In this document: positions 1-7,146 of the stretch, piece after piece | Layout of the letters: every line of letters begins with the position of its first letter | How positions within the stretch are numbered: the stretch's first letter is position 1 | NCBI GenBank assembly: GCA_037443685.1 | Contig: JBBINX010000060.1 | Span: 1-14,791, forward strand | Direction: 5' to 3' | Length of the DNA stretch: 14,791 nt | From: JAHJRJ01 sp037443685 | Lineage (GTDB): Bacteria; Bacteroidota; Ignavibacteria; UBA10030; BY39 | Program-made: the position numbers and the translations under genes | Notes under the pieces: model-generated | What the model saw: the letters and a program-made list of their open reading frames with translations, nothing else | Databases searched by the model: none | What the model was told of the DNA's origin: nothing

Positions 1-1261
1 TTAAAATATTCTGAGTTTGTTGAATCAAAGGTTCACGCTTTTGGTAATAGTCGGGTGCCAACCGATCCAATTTTTGGCGGACACTTTCGAGACTATCATA
101 CTCAGATTTTTCCCACGGAGTTGGAATCGGTGTATCAGCATCGACAAGATGTTTCCATTTTAATTTCTCTCTTTTAGTCTGTGCGGTAACATTCGGTTCC
201 CACGGTTCAACACCTTTTGTGTAGAAATCGGTGTACGAAACTTGAGAGCTATAGTATTCATCGCCGAGTCCACCGAAGCTATGACCGAATTCGTGTATAT
301 ACACATATTCCATCTGCCAATCTTTTCCGGGAGCATCACTAATTGTATAAGTGGTTGTATAAAGATTGTAAATTCCACCACCTCCGTAGCGATTATCGTT
401 CACTAAAATGTTTATGAAGTCGTAAGGAGTTGCTGCTGCAACATCCCGCAATGTTTTATTATCTTCGGTTAATACGTATCTTGGCGATCCAAAATAATTG
501 TAGGTAGTATTGAATATTGTATTCTTCCAGAGATTTGCGTCTGGTTTATCTATACCAGAATCTGGTGATATCGCTTCGATCATCCAGACATTAAAATCCT
601 TCTTTCTTTCTTTAAATGGACTCGTGATAAACATTTTATCGTTTAAAGTTTTAGCGTCTGACCTAAATTTATTAATATCTTCTTTTCTGTACCCATCTCC
701 TATGATGACTATGTCCACTTTTTCAGAAGATGTACCGTTATTCATAAGTGACGTTACTTTAAAATCATATTTTTTAGGCACACGATTCACCAATACTCTA
801 TCGTTTGGATCTATGACTTTAGAATAAATTTCTTTAAAAAACATTAGTTTATCTCGACGGTTAATAGTCAATTGAATTTTTCTTTGTGGAAATGGAAACC
901 TTACTGTTTCGTGGTAGGTTTTATAAATACCGGAGTTTGCTTCGTCTGTGGTTTGCCATTCATTAAATATTGTTGAATATCCTCTGGAAAATATCAATTG
1001 ATTAGTATTAACATCATATATTTTAAGCAGATATTCCCCAAAGTTTAAAGTATCAATCAAGTTAATTTTGCTTCCGGGCCATTCACCTTCTTCATATATT
1101 TGGTCGATGCTAAAAATTTCTTGCGTCTTCGAACCTGTGTGGAAATAATCTACACGCATTGTTTTGGAATAAAAAAATTGATCGAATGTATTTGTTGAAT
1201 AAAGGTCGTTTACCATAAAGTGGAACGATACAAATAAAAATATTGACAGTTTAAATTTCAT
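1..1261 (-). CDS. Secreted M64 (IgA-peptidase-like) zinc metallopeptidase, C-terminus cut by window edge
   Basis: The minus-strand frame is open from an ATG at 1261 to the left edge (420 codons, no stop), so the C-terminus is missing. The start has a good ribosome site (AAGGTGA, about 5 bases upstream) and encodes a short basic/hydrophobic leader (MKFKLSIFLFVSF) that looks like a Sec signal peptide. An N-terminal beta-type region (about residues 25-165) precedes the catalytic domain, which opens with VDIVIIGDGY (182-191). The zinc site is HEFGH (H323, E324, H327), followed by GGLGDEYY with D334-E335-Y336. This HExxHxxxxLxDEY arrangement is the M64 signature. Family knowledge: M64 enzymes are exported bacterial endopeptidases; the substrate here is unknown. 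It starts 15 bases after the stop of the pseudouridine synthase gene, so it is probably the last or a late gene of the HNH-trpS-scpAB-rluB operon. Any C-terminal sorting domain would lie outside the window. Confidence 0.9.
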   Translation of the reverse strand, partial: MKFKLSIFLFVSFHFMVNDLYSTNTFDQFFYSKTMRVDYFHTGSKTQEIFSIDQIYEEGEWPGSKINLIDTLNFGEYLLKIYDVNTNQLIFSRGYSTIFNEWQTTDEANSGIYKTYHETVRFPFPQRKIQLTINRRDKLMFFKEIYSKVIDPNDRVLVNRVPKKYDFKVTSLMNNGTSSEKVDIVIIGDGYRKEDINKFRSDAKTLNDKMFITSPFKERKKDFNVWMIEAISPDSGIDKPDANLWKNTIFNTTYNYFGSPRYVLTEDNKTLRDVAAATPYDFINILVNDNRYGGGGIYNLYTTTYTISDAPGKDWQMEYVYIHEFGHSFGGLGDEYYSSQVSYTDFYTKGVEPWEPNVTAQTKREKLKWKHLVDADTPIPTPWEKSEYDSLESVRQKLDRLAPDYYQKREPLIQQTQNIL

Positions 1262-1276
1262 ATAATTCACCTTCAA

Positions 1277-1999
1277 TTAATAGTTTGAGAAACTTGCTAA
1301 TTCCTTTTTTGTAAAATAACGCCATTGACCTCGCTTTAAACCTTCATACGAAATATCACCATAAGCGAGTCGGTCTAATTTTTTAACATCATATCCCAAT
1401 TTTTCAAACATTCGTCTGACTTGTTTATTTCTTCCCTCGTGAATAATAATTCCAATTTCTTTGTCATCTGTGCGTGGGATTATAAGCACTTTAGCTGGTG
1501 CTGTTAATCCATCGGAGATTCTAACCCCTTTTCTGAGTTGTTCTGAATGCTCCGATGTGATGGGTTTGTCTATCGTTACTTTATATGTTTTCTTTATTTC
1601 GAATTTTGGATGCATCAGTTTATTTGCAAATTCACCATCGTTTGTTAGGATGAGGACTCCTGTTGTTCCTCTGTCTAATCTACCAACAGGAAAAATTCTT
1701 TCTCTGACTTTTATATAATCTATAACGGTAGTCCTCTCCTTTTCATCTTTCGAAGTGGTAATGCAATCTTTAGGTTTATTAAAAACTATATAAACCCTTT
1801 CATCCAATATTGTTACTTGCTTTCCATTGACAAATATTTTATCGTGTTTGGGATTGATCTTAGTACCAAGTTCAAAAACAATTTTTCCGTTGATAGTAAC
1901 TTTTCCTGCTAAGATTAACTCATCGGCTTTCCGACGAGAAGTAATCCCACATTCTGATATATATTTATTTAATCTGACTAATTCTATTGCTTTTTTCAT
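1277..1999 (-). CDS. rluB: Pseudouridine synthase, RsuA/RluB/RluE/RluF family
   Basis: This 240-residue protein has an N-terminal S4 RNA-binding domain (about residues 7-60, VRLNKYISECGITSRRKADE) and a TruD-less RsuA-type catalytic domain. The catalytic motif is GRLDRGTTG with the nucleophilic Asp at residue 109, and the C-terminal block GRNKQVRRMFEKLG is typical of the family. Such enzymes isomerise a specific uridine in 16S or 23S rRNA to pseudouridine. RluB (23S U2605 in E. coli) is the usual assignment for genes next to scpB, but rRNA site specificity cannot be read from the sequence. The gene lies 11 bases downstream of scpB. The scpA-scpB-rluB order is common across bacteria and supports the call. 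The ribosome site is weak (AAGAAAA), consistent with translation following scpB. Confidence 0.93.
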   Translation of the reverse strand: MKKAIELVRLNKYISECGITSRRKADELILAGKVTINGKIVFELGTKINPKHDKIFVNGKQVTILDERVYIVFNKPKDCITTSKDEKERTTVIDYIKVRERIFPVGRLDRGTTGVLILTNDGEFANKLMHPKFEIKKTYKVTIDKPITSEHSEQLRKGVRISDGLTAPAKVLIIPRTDDKEIGIIIHEGRNKQVRRMFEKLGYDVKKLDRLAYGDISYEGLKRGQWRYFTKKELASFSNY

Positions 2000-2010
2000 T
2001 AATTGTTTTC

Positions 2011-2697
2011 TTAATTTTGCGTTGGATTAGTGGAATTTTCTGCTCCGTTTATTGACACTTCATTTGTCGGAGGTTCCCCGTTTTCGGGAGCATTTTTTCC
2101 GATGCGTTTGAGTAATTCTTTTTCGACTTCAAATGTTGAATCACTTAATATTTCATCAATCTCACGTGGTTTAGGCAGATCTATTAAATCATTTATGCCG
2201 AAATGTTTGAGGAAAGTTTTGGTAGTGCCATAAAGTAACGGTCTGCCAGGTGTAGCTGCTCTACCGACAATCGTGATTAAATCGCGCTCTAATAACGTTC
2301 CAATTATATAATCAACGTTAACACCGCGAATCGCCTCTATTTCGGGTTTTGTCACCGGCTGCTTGTATGCTATCACGGCTAAAGATTCAAGGGCAGATTG
2401 CGATAATTTGCGTTTGGATTTTTCTTTCATTAACAATCCGAGCCATTCAGCAAAATCTGGTAAAGTCGCAAACTGAAATCCTCCGGCTATTTGAACAATA
2501 CGGAAAGAACGGTTAGTTGAAACATATTCAGAATTTAGTTCCCTAATGATATTCAATAATTCGTCTTCACTTATCTTAATTTTAAGATGCTGTTCCTCGG
2601 AAGATATCGTGATGTTGTGCAATTCCTTCAATGAAAGTGGCTCATCCGAAGCAAAAATAATCGCTTCGATAATAGGTTTCTTTTCCTTGTAGTCCAT
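2011..2697 (-). CDS. scpB: Segregation and condensation protein B
   Basis: This 228-residue ScpB is the winged-helix kleisin-associated subunit of the SMC-ScpAB condensin complex, which compacts and segregates the chromosome at replication origins. Family features visible are the opening IIEAIIFASDEPLSLKEL, the central block FAEWLGLLMKEK then LSQSALESLAVIAYKQPVTK, and the second winged helix with GVNVDYIIGTLLERDLI and GRPLLYGTTKTFLKHFGI. The last 30 or so residues are a polar Asn/Pro/Glu/Thr tail, longer than the domain requires and probably disordered. The start ATG at 2697 follows the scpA stop by 3 bases, so the two genes are co-translated, as expected for partners of one complex. Confidence 0.95.
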   Translation of the reverse strand: MDYKEKKPIIEAIIFASDEPLSLKELHNITISSEEQHLKIKISEDELLNIIRELNSEYVSTNRSFRIVQIAGGFQFATLPDFAEWLGLLMKEKSKRKLSQSALESLAVIAYKQPVTKPEIEAIRGVNVDYIIGTLLERDLITIVGRAATPGRPLLYGTTKTFLKHFGINDLIDLPKPREIDEILSDSTFEVEKELLKRIGKNAPENGEPPTNEVSINGAENSTNPTQN

Positions 2698-2700
2698 ATT

Positions 2701-3423
2701 CTAAACTGTTTTAATCTTATAAATTATGAAATCATCTTCCGATTCATCTATCGGTTTAATACCAATTATCTGTGCTTTCATCATTTCCAACATTGCTATT
2801 ACTGTAACAATAATTCTAATTTTTTCGCTCATATAAGAAATAAGTTCTAAGAAAGTTCCTTGGTCGCGTACTCTGAAGAAATCTACGATATAACTCATCT
2901 GCTCATCGATAGAGACATTACTCATTTCGATATCGTGATAAATCTTCCTCGGTACGTGGTCCATTGCTCGTTTAAAAGCGGTTATAAGCTTAAAGATAGT
3001 AATGTCTTTTAAACCTTCTTCCTGATCTTCCAACGAAATTCTTTTAGGGTCGTGATGGAATACTTTTCTGAAAAATAGTTTTTTCTGATCCTGCTCCAAG
3101 TCTGAGAATCTTTCGGTTATTTCTTTAAACCGTTTGTATTCTAATAATCTACGGATGAGTTCTGAGCGCGGGTCTTCTTCTTCTTCCCCCGGTTCTTTCG
3201 GAAGCAACATTTTCACTTTTATCTGCATCAGTTCTGCTGCCATCACTATAAAATCACCGGCAACTTCAAGGTCGAGGACAGTCAAATAATTTAAATAATC
3301 CAGAAATTCTTTCGTGATTCTCGAGATTGGTATATCTCTGATATCCAACTCGTCCCTTTTTATAAAAAAAAGTAAAAGGTCAAGAGGACCTTCAAATTGC
3401 TGTAGTTTGATTTTATATGACAT
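2701..3423 (-). CDS. scpA: Segregation and condensation protein A (kleisin)
   Basis: This 240-residue ScpA is the kleisin subunit that bridges the Smc head and neck in the bacterial condensin ring. The N-terminal helical domain shows the classic FEGPLDLLLFFIKRDELDIRDIPIS segment (residues 10-34) and DLEVAGDFIVMAAELMQIKVKMLLP (51-75). An acidic linker follows (EPGEEEEDPRSEL, about 77-89). The C-terminal winged helix contains FLELISYMSEKIRIIVTVIAMLEMMKAQ. The length is normal for the family. The gene starts 5 bases after the trpS stop and is followed at 3 bases by scpB. A separate smc gene is expected elsewhere in the genome. Confidence 0.95.
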   Translation of the reverse strand: MSYKIKLQQFEGPLDLLLFFIKRDELDIRDIPISRITKEFLDYLNYLTVLDLEVAGDFIVMAAELMQIKVKMLLPKEPGEEEEDPRSELIRRLLEYKRFKEITERFSDLEQDQKKLFFRKVFHHDPKRISLEDQEEGLKDITIFKLITAFKRAMDHVPRKIYHDIEMSNVSIDEQMSYIVDFFRVRDQGTFLELISYMSEKIRIIVTVIAMLEMMKAQIIGIKPIDESEDDFIIYKIKTV

Positions 3424-3428
3424 TGTTA

Positions 3429-4412
3429 CTAACCAAATCCCATCACGGTTCGAACTTCATTCATCGTCGACTCAGCAATTTTTCTGCATTTCAATTCACC
3501 ATCATGAAGTATTTCTTGTACGACGTGTTTATTTTCTTCATAATATTTTCTTTTTTCACGGAAAGGTGCTAAGTGTTCAATTATCTTTGTAGAGCATTTT
3601 GTTTTACAATCAACGCATCCTAATGAGCCTTTTCGGCAATTACTTCCTATCTCGTCTGTTTCTGTAGGGTTAAATTTTTGATGATAAGTGTAAACTAAAC
3701 ATATTTCTGGTCTGCCGGGATCTCCTCTACGAATCTTTAGTGGGTCAGTTACTGCCGAACGCATTTTTCGCTGGATCTCTTCGGGCTCATTCGAAATTAA
3801 TATCGTGTTACCGGCTGACTTGCTCATTTTTTGGCTACCGTCCAAACCAGGGAGGCGCGAGAATTTTGTTAACAGTGGCTCAGGTTCCGAGAAAACGAAA
3901 CTGTACTGAAGATTAAATCTACGTGCAATCTCTCGGGTTATTTCGATATGTGGTACCTGATCATCCCCAACAGGAACAATCTCTCCCTTATAGAGAAGTA
4001 TGTCGGCGGATTGAAGTACAGGGTAACCTAAATGTCCGTATGTAATACTCTCAATGTTTAAATCACGAACCTGGTCTTTTACAGTCGGGTTCCTTTCTAA
4101 CCTTGCCGAAGTTATCAGCATCGAAAAAATCAAATATAACTCAGTATGTTGTTTGATTTGAGATTGTCTGAACATCGGACTTTTGTCCGGGTCGAGACCG
4201 ACTGACAACCAATCGATCAACATGTCGATAGAATTTTGATGAATGTTGGAGGAGTCTAAATCGGTTGTTAAGGCGTGGTAGTCTGCTATTAAATGATAAT
4301 TTTCGAACTCATTTTGTAAATTTACCCAATTTTCGAGTGCGCCCACTAAATGGCCTAAATGTAATTTTCCTGTCGGACGCATGCCGCTCAGTATTCTTTT
4401 TTTTCTATCCAT
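3429..4412 (-). CDS. trpS: Tryptophanyl-tRNA synthetase with Fe-S-type cysteine motif
   Basis: This 327-residue class Ic aminoacyl-tRNA synthetase charges tRNA-Trp with tryptophan using ATP. The HIGH-type motif is PTGKLHLGH (13-21), the substrate-pocket block is PVGDDQVPHIE (147-157), and the second signature is KMSKSAGN (195-202). Between the signature and the C-terminal anticodon region lie Cys238, Cys259, Cys266 and Cys269 (C-x20-C-x6-C-x2-C), with a further Cys273. This closely resembles the C-x22-C-x6-C-x2-C set known to bind a 4Fe-4S cluster in Thermotoga maritima TrpRS, so cluster binding is plausible but inferred. The start codon overlaps the HNH gene stop by one base (TAATG), indicating translational coupling. 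scpA follows after 5 bases. Confidence 0.95.
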   Translation of the reverse strand: MDRKKRILSGMRPTGKLHLGHLVGALENWVNLQNEFENYHLIADYHALTTDLDSSNIHQNSIDMLIDWLSVGLDPDKSPMFRQSQIKQHTELYLIFSMLITSARLERNPTVKDQVRDLNIESITYGHLGYPVLQSADILLYKGEIVPVGDDQVPHIEITREIARRFNLQYSFVFSEPEPLLTKFSRLPGLDGSQKMSKSAGNTILISNEPEEIQRKMRSAVTDPLKIRRGDPGRPEICLVYTYHQKFNPTETDEIGSNCRKGSLGCVDCKTKCSTKIIEHLAPFREKRKYYEENKHVVQEILHDGELKCRKIAESTMNEVRTVMGFG

Positions 4413-4831
4413 TAATTTAAAAAAAGGTATGGCTTCCAGCTTTCTTCAATTTTATTGATACTGTGTTTTATGAATGTGATATGGTTAGGTCTTATCGGCT
4501 TTTTCAATAGTTTCATGCTTGTTACTTCTAATGGCCTGTCGTCTTTTTTATTATTACAATTTACACAAGCGGTAACTAAGTTTTCCCAGCTTTCTTCGCC
4601 CCCTTGCGACCTGGGAATAATATGGTCTATTGTGAGTGTACCGCTGGAAGCTCCGCAATATTGACACTTATGCCCATCGCGGCGTAAAATATTTTTTCGC
4701 GATAAGATAATTTTTTTATACGGGACACGAATGTAGATACCTAAACGGACTATACTTGGGAATGGATATTGTGCACTTGCGGACCTAATAACCTTACCGT
4801 TTTTGACTTCTATCAATTCTGCTTTACCCAA
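4412..4831 (-). CDS. HNH endonuclease family protein; annotated from nominal TTG start, true N-terminus is upstream
   Basis: The HNH nuclease fold is clear: a CQYC zinc pair (C56, C59 counted from the nominal TTG start), the catalytic TIDHIIPRSQGG segment (D69-H70), the asparagine in ENLV (N84), and a second zinc pair with CVNCNNKK (C89, C92, N93). Family members of this type are small HNH proteins of uncertain role, possibly DNA repair or defence. The TTG at 4831 (139 residues) is the only NTG start in the frame, yet the same frame stays open to a stop at 4988-4990. It encodes VLILNQNYEPISICNAKKA just upstream, which matches the usual N-terminal region of this family as I remember it. The real protein is therefore probably about 25-45 residues longer, starting at a non-standard codon or reached by a frameshift. 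It is the first gene of the trpS-scpAB operon and overlaps trpS by one base. Confidence 0.8.
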   Translation of the reverse strand: MGKAELIEVKNGKVIRSASAQYPFPSIVRLGIYIRVPYKKIILSRKNILRRDGHKCQYCGASSGTLTIDHIIPRSQGGEESWENLVTACVNCNNKKDDRPLEVTSMKLLKKPIRPNHITFIKHSINKIEESWKPYLFLN

Positions 4832-4962
4832 ATAGATTAATAAAATAGCTTTTTTTGCATTGCAAATACTAATAGGTTCATAATTTTGATTTAAAATTAA
4901 AACCTTCGAACCTAATATACCATTAACACGCTTTGATGTTGAGATTTTGCTGAAGTTACAAA

Positions 4963-4970
4963 CACCTCCT
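4963..4970 (-). promoter_or_regulatory. Perfect Shine-Dalgarno (AGGAGGTG) with no standard start codon in the HNH frame
   Basis: Read on the minus strand this is AGGAGGTG, a full match to the anti-Shine-Dalgarno, and the strongest ribosome site in the window. The HNH frame codons at normal spacing are AAC and TTC, not ATG, GTG or TTG. The only NTG within spacing is a TTG directly followed by TAA. It therefore marks initiation near 4945-4957 but leaves the actual start codon undetermined. Confidence 0.6.
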
Positions 4971-5028
4971 ATATTTTTTCCAAATATTTAAATTTGTGAT
5001 TGAACATTTTACTGTCTTTGCAGTTCAT
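4969..5028 (-). other. Possible 19-codon upstream ORF in the HNH operon leader
   Basis: In the leader of the HNH operon an ATG at 5028 opens a 19-codon frame (MNCKDSKMFNHKFKYLEKI) whose TAG stop sits inside the AGGAGGTG Shine-Dalgarno. It ends right after a run of six A residues (4974-4979). A -1 shift, or one extra A in that run, would join it to the HNH frame. It has no strong ribosome site of its own and could be chance in AT-rich DNA. Confidence 0.25.
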
Positions 5029-5057
5029 TTCTTATTAAAACTACATTAAACACTAAA

Positions 5058-5086
5058 AATATATGTTAAATTGTTTAAATTGTCAA
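5058..5086 (-). promoter_or_regulatory. Sigma70-type promoter of the HNH-trpS-scpA-scpB-rluB operon
   Basis: On the minus strand a perfect -35 TTGACA (5081-5086) is followed after exactly 17 bases by TATATT (5058-5063). Transcription would start near 5050, giving a leader of roughly 80 bases before the strong Shine-Dalgarno. It is the best promoter match in the window. Confidence 0.7.
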
Positions 5087-5146
5087 GTTTTTCAAATTAC
5101 AGATTAATATCGCGAAGGCAACTTTTAGACATCACTCATTTCTAAA

Positions 5147-5182
5147 CAGAAAATGACAAATTTCGATAATTGTCATTTCCTG
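5147..5182. repeat. Inverted repeat, 13-base arms, 10-base spacer
   Basis: CAGAAAATGACAA (5147-5159) and TTGTCATTTCCTG (5170-5182) are inverted copies matching at 12 of 13 positions around a 10-base spacer. No T-run follows on either side, so it is not a standard intrinsic terminator. It lies about 60 bases upstream of the HNH operon -35 and could be a protein-binding operator or the end structure of the htrA transcript. Confidence 0.55.
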
Positions 5183-5406
5183 CCTTTTCGACTTCATCCC
5201 TCTATATAGAATTATACTTTCGTTGGGTTGACCAAGAAAAATATATTTCATTGTTTAATTTTGTGTTTTATAAAAAAATAAATTGTGCCTATAAAAAATA
5301 TATTAACTCTTCGCCAAGAAGGCACCAATTTCCTAAGCTACACAACGTAGTTATTGGTCAGCAACTATTTGTGCAAGCTTCAATTTGGGGTCGGGTTTTA
5401 TTTTGT

Positions 5407-6936
5407 TTATTTCGGTATCTCGATAGCAATAAAATTAGATGTATCTTCCGATTTGCGCACCCTTAACAAAATAGAATCACCAGGTTTACTTTTCTCAACG
5501 AGATCTTTAACTTCTTTTACCGAGTTTACTATTTGCCTATTAATTTCAAGTATCACATCATTTTTAGCTAACCCGCGGCGTGCTGCGTCACTAAATCCCT
5601 TGATGTCTGAAACTATCACACCATTATCTACTTTCAAATCTTTTTTCTCTTTCGAAGAAAGTGTGCGAACAGAAAAACCTAATTTCTCAAAATTTATAGA
5701 GCTGATAGTTTCTTGATCGTCTTTTTTCTTTTCAGTTTTTTCGTCCCTCGCAGTTATCACGTCGTCATCAGTTGTACGTGCGGCCAACTTTACTCTCTTT
5801 TCGATTTTTTTACCATCGCGATTTAACTTCAATTCGACAATATCTCCAGGATGTTTGGTAGCTATGTAACTCTGTACTTGATTAGGCGCTTTCATTTCTT
5901 TATTGTCGATTTCTAGTATTATATCGCCAGCTTTTAGTCCTGCTTTTTCAGCAGCACCATCTTTAATTACATTGTCTATCAGCACACCAGTGTTCTTTTC
6001 AAGTTTAAATGCCTTTGCATCTGTTTCATCAATAGCTCGAATCTGTACTCCCAAATAACCACGACGAACTTTTCCGAACTCAATTAAATCTTGAGCGACA
6101 TACTTCGCTATATTAATGGGGACAGCAAATCCGTAACCTTGATAGCGTGCATTTGTTGTTGCGATTGCAGTATTTATTCCAATAACTTCGCCTTTGAGAT
6201 TTACCAATGGTCCACCGCTATTCCCGGGATTTATAGCTGCGTCGGTTTGAATGAAGCTTTCGATACCGTATGAATCACGAATTACTCCGATGTTACCACG
6301 ACCTATTGCACTCACTATGCCAGCTGTTACAGACGATTGCAAGCCTAACGGATTACCGACCGCAATAACCCATTCGCCCACTTGCAAATCTTCTGAATTT
6401 CCGATTGAGGCAGTTGGCAAATCATTTGCTTCAATTTTGATGACTGCCATATCGGTCGTTGGGTCTGTTCCGATTATTTTTGCATTCTTGAATTTTCGTT
6501 TATCATTTAAAATAACTTCTATCCCGTCATCCTTCGCACCAACAACTACATGATTATTTGTTAAGATATACCCATTCGGACTTATAATTACACCCGAACC
6601 AGAACCCTCTTGCGGCTGAGGATCAGGAAATTTAAAATCTGGTCCGAAGTAATTAAAGAAATCTTTAAATCGATCTGACTTCTCGTCCACCTTTACCGTT
6701 ACGTGAATACTTACCACCGTAGGTGTAACAACTTTGGATACCTCGATAAAAGACTGGTTGAATGATTTAGCATCTGTGTCTTGTGAGATTAGAGGTGAAG
6801 GTACTCCTAAACGAATTTTTTCTTCACGAGCAAGACTTAAGTCGATACCATTACTAAAGCTTGATACGAGTATTACACCAAAAATAATACCGATTGATAT
6901 CAAAAATATTGCTGATAAAATTGATTTATTGTTCAT
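5407..6936 (-). CDS. htrA: DegQ/HtrA-type periplasmic serine protease with two PDZ domains
   Basis: This 509-residue Deg/HtrA protease degrades or refolds damaged envelope proteins. An N-terminal hydrophobic segment (about 5-26, SILSAIFLISIGIIFGVILV) is a membrane anchor or signal peptide placing the rest in the periplasm. The trypsin-like domain carries the catalytic triad His129 (TNNHVV), Asp162 (TTDMAV) and Ser240 (NPGNSGGPL). PDZ1 spans about 290-385 (GYLGVQI ... GLKAGDIILEIDNK). A charged linker (about 388-412) leads to PDZ2 at about 415-505 (GLAKNDVILEINRQ). The DegP/DegQ architecture is complete, and all catalytic residues are present. The start ATG has a good ribosome site (AAGGAG, 5 bases away). 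The gap to recO is 210 bases, so it may be its own transcript; a TATAAT lies upstream (about 6977-6982) but I see no matching -35. Confidence 0.95.
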   Translation of the reverse strand: MNNKSILSAIFLISIGIIFGVILVSSFSNGIDLSLAREEKIRLGVPSPLISQDTDAKSFNQSFIEVSKVVTPTVVSIHVTVKVDEKSDRFKDFFNYFGPDFKFPDPQPQEGSGSGVIISPNGYILTNNHVVVGAKDDGIEVILNDKRKFKNAKIIGTDPTTDMAVIKIEANDLPTASIGNSEDLQVGEWVIAVGNPLGLQSSVTAGIVSAIGRGNIGVIRDSYGIESFIQTDAAINPGNSGGPLVNLKGEVIGINTAIATTNARYQGYGFAVPINIAKYVAQDLIEFGKVRRGYLGVQIRAIDETDAKAFKLEKNTGVLIDNVIKDGAAEKAGLKAGDIILEIDNKEMKAPNQVQSYIATKHPGDIVELKLNRDGKKIEKRVKLAARTTDDDVITARDEKTEKKKDDQETISSINFEKLGFSVRTLSSKEKKDLKVDNGVIVSDIKGFSDAARRGLAKNDVILEINRQIVNSVKEVKDLVEKSKPGDSILLRVRKSEDTSNFIAIEIPK

Positions 6937-7020
6937 GTTTCTCCTTAATGTAATTATATATATTTAGACTTCTTAATTATAAACCTATAACACACTTACG
7001 TGTAGGTATGGCTGGAAACT

Positions 7021-7087
7021 GATTACTCAGATTAACACAGTTTATAATCTATGTAGATCAGTCAAATCCGTGTTTTTCTGTGATCTA
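7021..7087. repeat. Degenerate dispersed inverted repeat of the 'AATCCGTGT...CTGTGATC' type
   Basis: The segment contains GATTACTCAGATTAACACAG on the left and AAATCCGTGTTTTTCTGTGATC on the right. These are imperfect inverted copies of each other flanking TTTATAATCTATGTAGATCAG. Words like 'AATCCGTGT' and 'TCTGTGATC' are typical of dispersed intergenic repeats I know from many Bacteroidota, Chlorobi and other genomes. Calling it a member of that class is from memory; only the inverted structure is seen directly. Confidence 0.4.
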
Positions 7088-7146
7088 AGAAAATTATATT
7101 ACAACAGCAGATTTAATTTTTCAGAAGTCTCTAATTCTTTCGTTAT

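Larger units (their letters stand above)
4988..5406. other. Intergenic region between htrA and the HNH-trpS-scp operon
   Basis: This 419-base non-coding stretch separates two minus-strand genes. It holds the HNH operon leader and promoter (5058-5086), a strong inverted repeat (5147-5182), and small weak hairpins that could end htrA transcription: AGCTAC/GTAGTT at 5336-5352 and GCC/GGC at 5313-5323, the latter followed on the minus strand by a T-rich run. Open frames on the plus strand here lack ribosome sites and recognisable domains. Confidence 0.5.

Noticed and set aside
160..381. A 73-codon minus-strand frame near the left edge
   Set aside because: It overlaps the HEFGH and DEY region of the M64 peptidase in another frame; the peptidase frame is open across it and carries the family motifs.
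4858..4860. ATG at 4860 as an alternative start for the HNH gene
   Set aside because: It is out of frame with the HNH domain and reaches a TAA after seven codons.
5170..5716. Overlapping open frames of 98 and 120 codons on the plus strand over the htrA 3' end and intergenic region
   Set aside because: They run antisense to htrA or through AT-rich spacer, have no ribosome site, domain or plausible composition, and depend on the open opposite strand of a real gene.
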